A stretch of DNA of 62,153 nt, from positions 1 through 62,153 of the forward strand of contig JARIAR010000018.1 of the NCBI GenBank assembly GCA_029257805.1, read 5' to 3'. Position numbers and translations under genes: made by a program. Positions 1 to 6,613 of this stretch are shown one piece after another. This DNA is from Blautia sp. (lineage in GTDB: Bacteria > Bacillota > Clostridia > Lachnospirales > Lachnospiraceae). The notes under the pieces were generated by a model that had not been told where the DNA came from, searched no databases, and saw nothing but the letters and a program-made list of their open reading frames with translations. Position 1 is the first letter of the stretch. Every line of letters begins with the position of its first letter.

Positions 1-250
1 ATAGCGTTATCCCCCAAAAAGAAACGACAAGCAAACTTCTCCTCTTTATTCAGAAGAAAGAGGCAAAGTTTAAGATGGCATTTGGGGGAAGCTTTTCCCC
101 CAAGTCTTCCCCCAAATTTCCCCCAAATCTAATGATAAAATACGGTATTTTACGATAATTTATGAATTTTCTCTCCAACTGCAAAAACCCCTTGAAAATG
201 CCCATTTTCTGAGCTTTTCAAGGGGTTTAACCTGCATTTTATCTAGGAAT
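1..250. other. Left-edge non-coding stretch with C-tracts and a G5/C5 hairpin
   Basis: I see no credible gene here. The stretch contains C5 tracts at 11-15, 97-101, 109-113 and 120-124 and a G5 tract at 84-88. Positions 82-90 and 95-103 form a 9-bp hairpin (TTGGGGGAA / TTCCCCCAA) with a 4-nt loop. It lies downstream of the tsf terminator, where pyrH would follow in many Firmicutes, but no pyrH is visible. An open frame at 160-372 only overlaps the end of tsf in another frame. Confidence 0.5.
185..228 (-). terminator. Intrinsic terminator of rpsB-tsf
   Basis: The 14-bp arms 185-198 and 215-228 (AAACCCCTTGAAAA / TTTTCAAGGGGTTT) enclose a 16-nt loop. Read on the minus strand the hairpin ends in a short T run just after the tsf stop. 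Confidence 0.85.
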
Positions 251-1189
251 TTAGTTTCCCATCTGTTTTGCAACTTCTGCTGCAAAATCTTCTTCTTTCT
301 TTTCGATACCTTCGCCAGTTTCGAAACGAACGAAGCCTTTAATAGTGATGTTTGCACCATTTTCTTTTGCAACTGCTGCTACGTAGTTTGCTACAGACTG
401 TTTTCCGTCTTCAGCTTTTACGTATACCTGATCCAGAAGGCAGATTTCTTTCATCTCTTTGTTGATACGTCCGTTGATCATGCCAAGGATAACTTTCTCT
501 GGTTTCTGGGATTCTTTCGGATCATTTTTGATCTGAGCAAGAAGAATTTCTTTTTCATGCTCAATGTACTCTTCGCTGATTTCGCTGCGGTCTGTGTACT
601 GAGGTTTCAGAGCTGCGATCTGCATAGCTACGTTTCTTGCCATTTCCTGAATGTTTTCGTTTACAACATCTGTTGCAACGTCTACAAGAACACCGATCTT
701 ACCACCCATATGTGTGTAAGAAGCAACAAAACCTTCGTTTTCTTCAACCTGAGCAAATCTTCTGATGTTCATGTTTTCACCGATCACTGCGATCTGTGCT
801 GCAAGAACTTCATTAACTGTCTTAGTTGTATCAAGAGCCCATGCTTCTGCAAGGAAAGCTTCTGTATCTGCTGCTGTAGTTGTAAGAGCCTGAGCTGCTA
901 CATCTGCAACGAAAGACTGGAATTTTTCGTTCTTTGCAACGAAGTCTGTCTCTGCGTTTACTTCTACAACAACTGCTTTTTTGCCATCTTCTGCAACTAA
1001 AGTCTTGCAAAGACCTTCTGCTGCTACACGGCTTGCTTTTTTCTGAGCTGTAGCAAGACCTTTTTCACGAAGGAATTCTACTGCTTTATCCATATCGCCT
1101 TCTGTTGCTGTAAGAGCTTTCTTACAATCCATCATTCCGGCGCCAGTCATTTCTCTTAACTCTTTTACCTGTGCTGCTGTAATAGCCAT
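251..1189 (-). CDS. tsf: Elongation factor Ts
   Basis: Elongation factor Ts is the guanine-nucleotide exchange factor that regenerates EF-Tu-GTP in the cytoplasm. The 312-residue product has the N-terminal UBA-like module (residues 1-45, with MTGAGMMDCKKAL) and the EF-Tu-contacting TDFVAKNEKF motif at residues 81-90. The core dimerization region includes HMGGKIGVLV. A GGAGG ribosome site lies 8 nt before the ATG. The gene follows rpsB by 26 nt, the usual rpsB-tsf operon, and ends in a strong terminator, so pyrH/frr are not co-transcribed here. Length and motifs are ordinary; the assignment is secure. Confidence 0.98.
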   Translation of the reverse strand: MAITAAQVKELREMTGAGMMDCKKALTATEGDMDKAVEFLREKGLATAQKKASRVAAEGLCKTLVAEDGKKAVVVEVNAETDFVAKNEKFQSFVADVAAQALTTTAADTEAFLAEAWALDTTKTVNEVLAAQIAVIGENMNIRRFAQVEENEGFVASYTHMGGKIGVLVDVATDVVNENIQEMARNVAMQIAALKPQYTDRSEISEEYIEHEKEILLAQIKNDPKESQKPEKVILGMINGRINKEMKEICLLDQVYVKAEDGKQSVANYVAAVAKENGANITIKGFVRFETGEGIEKKEEDFAAEVAKQMGN

Positions 1190-1215
1190 TGTTATTTCCT
1201 CCTGGATAGTTACAA

Positions 1216-1968
1216 TTATTCTTCTGTTGCTGCTTCCTCTGTAAATTCTTCAGATTCTGCTTCCATTTCACCATCTACATCTGCTGCACCCTGGTTTGCT
1301 TCGATAACAGCATCTGCCATTTTGGATACGATTAATTTTACTGCACGGATTGCATCATCGTTACCCGGGATTACATAATCCAGTTCTTCCGGATCACAGT
1401 TTGTATCACAAATACCGATAAGCGGGATTCCCAGAGAATGAGCTTCCTGTACACAGATTCTTTCTTTCTTAGGATCTACGATGAAGATTGCATCCGGGAT
1501 TCTCTTCATTTCTTTAATACCGCCTAAGTTTTTCTGTAACTTAGTCAGTTCTTTTCTTAACTCGATAACTTCTTTTTTAGGAAGAACATCAAATGTTCCA
1601 TCAGCTTCCATAGCTTCGATTTCTTTCAGACGTGCAATACGGCTCTGGATAGTTTTGAAGTTTGTAAGCATACCGCCTAACCATCTTTCGTTTACGTAGA
1701 ACTGTCCACAACGCTCTGCTTCTGTTTTGATAGCATCCTGAGCCTGTTTCTTAGTACCAACGAATAAGATGTTTCCGCCGTTTGCTACGATGTCAGCGAT
1801 TGCATTGTAAGCATCGTCAACCATACCTACAGACTGCTGTAAGTCGATGATATAGATACCGTTTCTTTCTGTGTAAATGTATGGAGCCATTTTAGGGTTC
1901 CATCTTCTTGTCTGATGTCCGAAATGTACACCTGCTTCTAAAAGCTGTTTCATTGAAATAACGCTCAT
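1216..1968 (-). CDS. rpsB: 30S ribosomal protein S2
   Basis: Ribosomal protein S2 binds the small subunit at the head-body junction. The 250-residue protein begins with the family signature ([20 protein letters not shown]) and contains [12 protein letters not shown] and the [12 protein letters not shown] segment. An acidic C-terminal extension (about the last 25 residues, rich in Glu) follows the conserved core, as in many Firmicute S2 proteins. It is first in an operon with tsf and is preceded by a leader of about 125 nt and a good promoter. The assignment is secure. Confidence 0.98.
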   Translation of the reverse strand: MSVISMKQLLEAGVHFGHQTRRWNPKMAPYIYTERNGIYIIDLQQSVGMVDDAYNAIADIVANGGNILFVGTKKQAQDAIKTEAERCGQFYVNERWLGGMLTNFKTIQSRIARLKEIEAMEADGTFDVLPKKEVIELRKELTKLQKNLGGIKEMKRIPDAIFIVDPKKERICVQEAHSLGIPLIGICDTNCDPEELDYVIPGNDDAIRAVKLIVSKMADAVIEANQGAADVDGEMEAESEEFTEEAATEE

Positions 1969-2090
1969 GTTTCTTTCTCCTTTTGGTTGTTTTCTTCCGC
2001 ACTGCTCACTTTCTATCCGGACCCGCCGTCACACCGTATGGGCACCATCCATTAGAATCACCGTGCGTGTAATTTTTGTTGACTTGCAAC
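1969..2090 (-). promoter_or_regulatory. rpsB 5' leader, possible ribosomal-protein autoregulatory RNA
   Basis: About 120 nt separate the predicted transcription start from the rpsB ATG. This leader is markedly more GC-rich (around 2010-2070) than the surrounding spacer and contains a repeated ACGGTG motif able to form structure. Autoregulatory leaders are known for rpsB in other bacteria. I did not recognise a named family here, so the regulatory role is inference. Confidence 0.35.
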
Positions 2091-2096
2091 TTCTGA

Positions 2097-2126
2097 ATTA
2101 TAGCATAACAAAACCCTCTGTGTAAA
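2097..2126 (-). promoter_or_regulatory. Promoter of rpsB-tsf
   Basis: On the minus strand a TTTACA -35 box (2126-2121) and a consensus TATAAT -10 box (2102-2097) are separated by 18 bp. The -35 box lies in the loop region of the upstream terminator hairpin. Confidence 0.8.
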
Positions 2127-2140
2127 GAGGGTTTTGTTAT
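2105..2140 (-). terminator. Terminator of the rsuA-like gene, overlapping the rpsB promoter
   Basis: A perfect 15-bp stem (2105-2119 with 2126-2140; ATAACAAAACCCTCT and its complement) has a 6-nt loop. It follows the rsuA stop directly. The rpsB -35 box is inside the hairpin. Confidence 0.8.
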
Positions 2141-2142
2141 TT

Positions 2143-2892
2143 TCAGGGTTTTTCCTGGATTTTTCTTAAAAGGCTCATCTCACTATCTGTCAGAAGACGG
2201 CAATCTCCTCTTTTCAGATCTTCTGGCAAAAGAAGACTCCCCATAGAGATTCTCTTTAAATAAACTACTTTTTTTCCAAGAGCTTCCATCATACGTTTCA
2301 CCTGATGGAATTTCCCTTCACAGATTGTAAGATAAATTTCTGACTTCCATACATTCTCAGGATCTTCTTTTACAGAAAGGATTTCCAGTTTTGCAGGAAG
2401 TGTATTTTTCTTTTCTCCAATGTCTATACCTTCTGCAAGTTTCTGTACATCCTCTTCCGTTACCTTTCCTTCCGTTACTGCATAATATGTTTTTTCTACG
2501 TGCTTCTTAGGTGATAAAAGATTATGTGCCAACGCGCCGTCATTGGTAATTAAAAGAAGTCCTTCCGTATCTTTATCCAACCGCCCTACCGGAAAGAGAT
2601 CTTTCCTTTTATCCGGAACAAAATCCATCACTGTTTTTTCTTTTCTGTCTTCTGTTGCGCTTATGCATCCGGAAGGTTTATGTAACAGGTAATATACAAA
2701 CTCAGGAGCTGCTCCTATCTCCTCTCCAGCCAGAACAACCTGATCTGTTTCTTTATCTATTTTCTGCTCTGGTTTTTTTATCAGATTTCCATTCACATGA
2801 ACAAGCCCTTTTTGAATAAATTTTTTCACTTCACTTCTTGTTCCTGCCCCTGCATCTGCTAAAAACTTATCAAGGCGTACTTCTTTTCCCAT
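2143..2892 (-). CDS. rsuA: 16S rRNA pseudouridine synthase, RsuA/RluB family
   Basis: The enzyme isomerises a specific uridine in rRNA to pseudouridine. An N-terminal S4 RNA-binding domain covers residues 3-48 (RLDKFLADAGAGTRSEV). The catalytic domain carries the family motif GRLDKDTEGL at residues 103-112, with Asp106 the expected nucleophile, followed by the LLLITNDG strand. At 249 residues the length is normal. Small-subunit (RsuA) rather than large-subunit (RluB) specificity cannot be settled from sequence by eye. It follows the ABC permease gene by 20 nt and may share its transcript. Confidence 0.9.
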   Translation of the reverse strand: MGKEVRLDKFLADAGAGTRSEVKKFIQKGLVHVNGNLIKKPEQKIDKETDQVVLAGEEIGAAPEFVYYLLHKPSGCISATEDRKEKTVMDFVPDKRKDLFPVGRLDKDTEGLLLITNDGALAHNLLSPKKHVEKTYYAVTEGKVTEEDVQKLAEGIDIGEKKNTLPAKLEILSVKEDPENVWKSEIYLTICEGKFHQVKRMMEALGKKVVYLKRISMGSLLLPEDLKRGDCRLLTDSEMSLLRKIQEKP

Positions 2893-2912
2893 ACTGTTCC
2901 TTTCTTTTTTCT

Positions 2913-5003
2913 TTACTGGATATTCGATTCCAGATATCCTTCTTTTGCTTTTTTTTCATCTTCCAGTATAAAATCCGGTGTACTTTCTTTCAGAAGCTTC
3001 ACATACTTTCTTTCTTCCCTGCCCTCCTGCATAACGTAAACACTGGATTCTTCTACTTCAATCCAGGAAGGAACCAGAGTTTCAAACATAATCGCTGATT
3101 GTAACTGTTCCACCTGCTCTTTATCGTCGTAACGAATACCTATAGATTTTACACTGTTGTTTTCTTTATCTTCTTTTTCATAATAAACATCTATATATTT
3201 TATTGGTTCACGCACACTGGAAACAGTATAACCTTTTTTCTCCAAAAATTCCATTGTCCTTTTAAATCCCGGGTAAAGATATACACTTCCTCCACTGTAA
3301 AATTCCGCATTTTCTCCTGGTATCATTCGATCAGGATCTTCCACCGTTGGAATTTTTTCATATGCGTATTGTAACATTAGACAAGGCTTCTCCATCATTA
3401 TTTTCTCATCGGCTTCTTCCACATCTTTTTTCAGATTTTCCAGAAACTCTTTTGTCTCCCTTATAGCAATTCCATCATACTGTTCCCCTGATAAATTCAT
3501 ATACTCCAAATATTTTCTGTCTATCTTAAGGAAAGAATATTTTTCGTCAATATATCCTTTATCTCTATATACCAGTTCCATCAACTCTCTGCTCGCTGAA
3601 CTATTCACCCTATAGTTTCTATAGATATCTTTTCCTGATTTCGTATGATACTTTACTGGCACATTATAAATAATTCCACCCTGCTCTTTTTCCCCACCAA
3701 TTTTTTTCAGCACCTGATACAATTTTTCATCTATTTTGACTTTTTGAAAATTAATATTCCCGTACCCTACTGTTCCTCCGTCAATATATTTCCCATCTTT
3801 TCCTTTCTGAATACGTGAATAAAATTCATACTGTGATAGTTCTCCACAATCGATGCTAACACTTTCTATTCTATTGTAAGATGGTACATAAGAATCATAC
3901 CCTGTAAGATCTTTTCCAAAAACAAAAGCTACAAAAGCCACAAAAGCTACAGACAGAAGAAACTGAATCTTTTTCGCAAAAAAACGTCGAAAGTCAAAAT
4001 GATAAAAGGTTTCCAAAAGTCCATGAATAAGAAGCATCCCAAAAACAGAACCTGCTATTGTCCATACAACTCTATTTTGCCCTACTTCCATTTCATATAT
4101 AATAATCCCCATGCCAAGACCTGTTGCTATTACCAGCATAAGTCTTATAACCGGTTCACTCCACCGATAAATGAGTGCTTTTCCTACATTTTCCACCTGT
4201 CTTTTTTCAAAAGCAAAAAATGCCGCAATACTTACAAAAACAGCAACTGCAAAAAGCCATGCAAAAAGAAGCAGATCATTGTCTCCTTTTTTGTATTGTG
4301 AAAGAAAATTAACTGCTGCACTTGCCGGAGACAGATACTTTGTGATCGCCCCAATAATTCCTGAATAAGATTCTCTGTAATTCTGATAAAAAACAATGCA
4401 ATATCCATTCAGCAAATATCCCAGCAAAGGACCATATAACAAAAGTCCTCCCATTGATAAAATCCCCATCAATACATTTCCAGTCATACAAAGTATTAAT
4501 ACAATACAGAAATAAAAAAGTGCATACCAAAGCAAATGAAAGACCAGCATTTCCAATGCGCTTCCCATTAAGCCAATACTAAAAAAGCTCTTAGAAGCAC
4601 CAAGACAAATAGTCAGAAATGCCATTGCAATATAAGAAAAAATGTAAAAAATAATTCCTGTAAAAAATTTCTGGCAGAATATCTGACAGCGGTTTAAAGG
4701 AAGACTATGATAAAAATCTATTTTCTTCCCAGAATACAAGTACCAAAAACCATTAATCCCATTTATAAGGGCTGCCACAGCTGTCATTAACATTCCTGTT
4801 GCTACAAATCCATCTCTCCATAAATTCTCATAAAGAATACGCATTTGATGCAACGTATATCCGCTACTTTCCCAACGACCTAAATAGATTAGTTCTGTTA
4901 CCGGAAAAGCAATCATAAATCCTATGATAATAAAAATAGGAATCCATGGCTGGCTTTTTAATTCTGTCTTCACATACCGATTAGAAAAGATTTTGGATTT
5001 CAT
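2913..5003 (-). CDS. ABC-2 type transporter permease with large extracytoplasmic part
   Basis: The 696-residue membrane protein has an N-terminal cytoplasmic start followed by multiple hydrophobic helices (roughly residues 20-350). A C-terminal soluble region of about 330 residues is rich in charged residues and ends in EGYLESNIQ. It fits exporter permeases encoded next to YtrB-like ATPases in Lachnospiraceae. The start at 5003 is chosen because GGAGGT sits 8 nt upstream; an ATG at 5024 lacks a site. It overlaps the ATPase gene by 23 nt, implying translational coupling. The substrate is unknown; such GntR-YtrA/ABC operons often respond to cell-envelope antibiotics or bacteriocins (family knowledge). 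Confidence 0.8.
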   Translation of the reverse strand: MKSKIFSNRYVKTELKSQPWIPIFIIIGFMIAFPVTELIYLGRWESSGYTLHQMRILYENLWRDGFVATGMLMTAVAALINGINGFWYLYSGKKIDFYHSLPLNRCQIFCQKFFTGIIFYIFSYIAMAFLTICLGASKSFFSIGLMGSALEMLVFHLLWYALFYFCIVLILCMTGNVLMGILSMGGLLLYGPLLGYLLNGYCIVFYQNYRESYSGIIGAITKYLSPASAAVNFLSQYKKGDNDLLLFAWLFAVAVFVSIAAFFAFEKRQVENVGKALIYRWSEPVIRLMLVIATGLGMGIIIYEMEVGQNRVVWTIAGSVFGMLLIHGLLETFYHFDFRRFFAKKIQFLLSVAFVAFVAFVFGKDLTGYDSYVPSYNRIESVSIDCGELSQYEFYSRIQKGKDGKYIDGGTVGYGNINFQKVKIDEKLYQVLKKIGGEKEQGGIIYNVPVKYHTKSGKDIYRNYRVNSSASRELMELVYRDKGYIDEKYSFLKIDRKYLEYMNLSGEQYDGIAIRETKEFLENLKKDVEEADEKIMMEKPCLMLQYAYEKIPTVEDPDRMIPGENAEFYSGGSVYLYPGFKRTMEFLEKKGYTVSSVREPIKYIDVYYEKEDKENNSVKSIGIRYDDKEQVEQLQSAIMFETLVPSWIEVEESSVYVMQEGREERKYVKLLKESTPDFILEDEKKAKEGYLESNIQ

Positions 5004-5880
5004 ATCCTGCCACCTCCGTTTCACTAATAAAAATTTCTTCTAACGATAATGGGATCACTTCATGAAACAGAGGTTTTTTCGCCTCTATTACCTTTAAAAT
5101 TTCTTCTTTTGTTCCTCTTGCTGTAATCAAAAGCAGAGACCCCTGATGATTCACTTTCAAAACATCCAGTTCTTTTAAAAGCTCGTATTCTCTTGACTTG
5201 TCAGGAAATACACACTGTATTTTATGGATATGGATCTTCATTTCTTCCAATTCTTTAGAAAGGAGAATTCCTCCCTGATGAAGAAGCCCTACATGATCAC
5301 AAATATCTTCCAGTTCCCTGAGATTATGAGATGCAATAACAGGTGCAAAATCACGATTCATGATTTCCACCGCAAACAAACTTTTTACTGCCTGTCTCAT
5401 AACAGGATCCAAACCATCAAATGTTTCATCCCCTAATAAATAACGTGTATTTGCGCTTACTCCCATAATTACCATAATCTGCTTTTTCATTCCTTTTGAA
5501 AAAGTAGCAATCCTGCGGTTTTCATCCATATGGAATTGTTTCATTAATTTATGATATTTCTCCATATGAAACCCCGGATAGTAATTTTTATAAAAACTCA
5601 TCAAATCTTTGGGAGTATAATTAATCGGAACATAAATATCATCGGGAATATAAAAGATATTGGATTTGATTTTATCATTTTCATAAACCGCTTCCTGGTC
5701 TACCAGCACCTCTCCACAATCCGGTTTTAAAATTCCTGCTGCCATACGAAGAAGCGTACTTTTTCCGGCACCGTTACTTCCCACAAGTCCAAACACTTCT
5801 CTGTTGCAGATATCCAATGTTACCTTATTTACTGCACAAATTTCACCAAAGGATTTACTGCACTCTCTTATCTCGATCAT
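4981..5880 (-). CDS. ABC transporter ATP-binding protein
   Basis: This is the nucleotide-binding subunit for the adjacent ABC-2 permease. Walker A is GSNGAGKST at residues 34-42, the signature is the degenerate FSKGMKKQ at 127-134, and Walker B ends in LLGDET around 148-153, followed by the D-loop FDGLD. A 299-residue length with a C-terminal extension after the core is typical of exporter ATPases of the YtrB/BcrA type. The ATG is preceded by AAGGAGGGG. The gene overlaps the end of the GntR regulator by 26 nt, so regulator, ATPase and permease form one unit. Confidence 0.93.
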   Translation of the reverse strand: MIEIRECSKSFGEICAVNKVTLDICNREVFGLVGSNGAGKSTLLRMAAGILKPDCGEVLVDQEAVYENDKIKSNIFYIPDDIYVPINYTPKDLMSFYKNYYPGFHMEKYHKLMKQFHMDENRRIATFSKGMKKQIMVIMGVSANTRYLLGDETFDGLDPVMRQAVKSLFAVEIMNRDFAPVIASHNLRELEDICDHVGLLHQGGILLSKELEEMKIHIHKIQCVFPDKSREYELLKELDVLKVNHQGSLLLITARGTKEEILKVIEAKKPLFHEVIPLSLEEIFISETEVAGYEIQNLF

Positions 5881-6247
5881 CTTTCCCCTCCTTATAACAA
5901 CTATCTATCTTTGAAATCAGAAGATCCTTTTCCACCTTCAAAGCACGACCTTTTTCCACAAGGGAGCAAAATTCCTGTAAATAAGCTTCATGTCCCACTT
6001 TCATTACATTGTCTTTCTCTGATACAAAATTTCCTCTTCCTTTTACCGGATAGATAAGTCCCTGCTGTTCCAACTCCATGTATGCACGCTGTATTGTATT
6101 TGGATTTATGGATAATTCCATTGCAAGCTGGCGAACAGAAGGAAGTTTTGTACCGGCAGGCATTGCCCCGCCAATAATCAGAACTTTAAACTTTTCTACC
6201 ACCTGTTCATATATAGGTCTCCTGTCCTGATAATCTAACCAAATCAT
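5855..6247 (-). CDS. GntR-family (YtrA subfamily) transcriptional regulator
   Basis: The 130-residue regulator has the winged-helix DNA-binding domain of the GntR family (RPIYEQVVEKFK start; LPSVRQLAMELSINPNTIQ recognition helix; GRGNFV wing) and only a short C-terminal helical tail, as in YtrA regulators. The start at 6247 is chosen because GAGGAGG lies 5 nt upstream; the open frame extends a further 15 codons without a ribosome site. It heads the ABC exporter operon. A perfect palindrome just upstream suggests autorepression relieved by an envelope-active ligand, by analogy with YtrA. Confidence 0.9.
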   Translation of the reverse strand: MIWLDYQDRRPIYEQVVEKFKVLIIGGAMPAGTKLPSVRQLAMELSINPNTIQRAYMELEQQGLIYPVKGRGNFVSEKDNVMKVGHEAYLQEFCSLVEKGRALKVEKDLLISKIDSCYKEGKDDRDKRVQ

Positions 6248-6267
6248 AGATTCCTCCTCTCGGCAAA

Positions 6268-6290
6268 GTGTATTAGTTGTATTAATACAC
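6268..6290. promoter_or_regulatory. Putative operator of the GntR/ABC operon
   Basis: The 12-bp perfect palindrome TGTATTAATACA (6278-6289) lies inside a wider inverted repeat, GTGTATTA-N7-TAATACAC (6268-6290), between the promoter region and the regulator's ribosome site. The position and symmetry suit GntR/YtrA autorepression. Confidence 0.55.
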
Positions 6291-6293
6291 ATA

Positions 6294-6323
6294 GATTATC
6301 ATATTTTTTTTGGAGAAACAAGT
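6294..6323 (-). promoter_or_regulatory. Probable promoter of the GntR/ABC operon
   Basis: Minus-strand TTGTTT is followed after 17 nt by TAATCT (alternatively GATAAT at 15 nt), immediately upstream of the palindromic operator. The boxes are weak, so the exact call is tentative. Confidence 0.4.
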
Positions 6324-6347
6324 ATTTTAATTCTTAAAATTTTATAA

Positions 6348-6385
6348 AAGCCGGTATGCGTAAGATTTCTCACACATACCGGCTT
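6348..6385 (-). terminator. Terminator of csoR-copA
   Basis: The 11-bp arms AAGCCGGTATG (6348-6358) and CATACCGGCTT (6375-6385) pair. They lie 25 nt after the copA stop and are followed by a T/A-rich stretch on the minus strand. Confidence 0.8.
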
Positions 6386-6409
6386 CTTTTCTTCTTTATT
6401 GTATTTTAT

Positions 6410-6613
6410 TTATTCAATACCAACAACTTCATATCCTGCATCTGTTACTGTTTTTACAAGAACGTCTTTATCTACATTTTCAGGAGCTGTAATGTATGCA
6501 GCTTTATCTTCCAGATTTACATCTGCCTGTACCCCTTCGATTCCTTCCAGGGCTTTCTTTACTGCAGCCTGGCAGTGTGCACACATCATTCCATTAATTT
6601 TCATAGTAATCAT
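6410..6613 (-). CDS. copZ: Putative free CopZ-like chaperone translated from an internal start in copA
   Basis: The last 67 codons of copA could be translated independently. The in-frame ATG at 6613 is preceded by AAGGAGG with an 8-nt spacer to the ATG, as good as any ribosome site in the window. The product is exactly one ferredoxin-like HMA domain with GMMCAHC (residues 8-14), the length of stand-alone CopZ copper chaperones. Seen directly: the ribosome site, the ATG and the domain boundary. Inferred: that initiation occurs there. By analogy, E. coli copA yields a separate chaperone through ribosomal frameshifting. The alternative is that the site is a by-product of an old copZ gene fused in frame and is now silent. 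Confidence 0.5.
   Translation of the reverse strand: MITMKINGMMCAHCQAAVKKALEGIEGVQADVNLEDKAAYITAPENVDKDVLVKTVTDAGYEVVGIE

Noticed and set aside
557-1000. Plus-strand frame of 147 codons in tsf
   Set aside because: Antisense shadow; Cys/Phe-rich composition with no family and no ribosome site.
2105-2140. Possible riboswitch in the rpsB upstream region
   Set aside because: The perfect stem is explained as the terminator of the previous gene; no riboswitch consensus was recognised in the leader.
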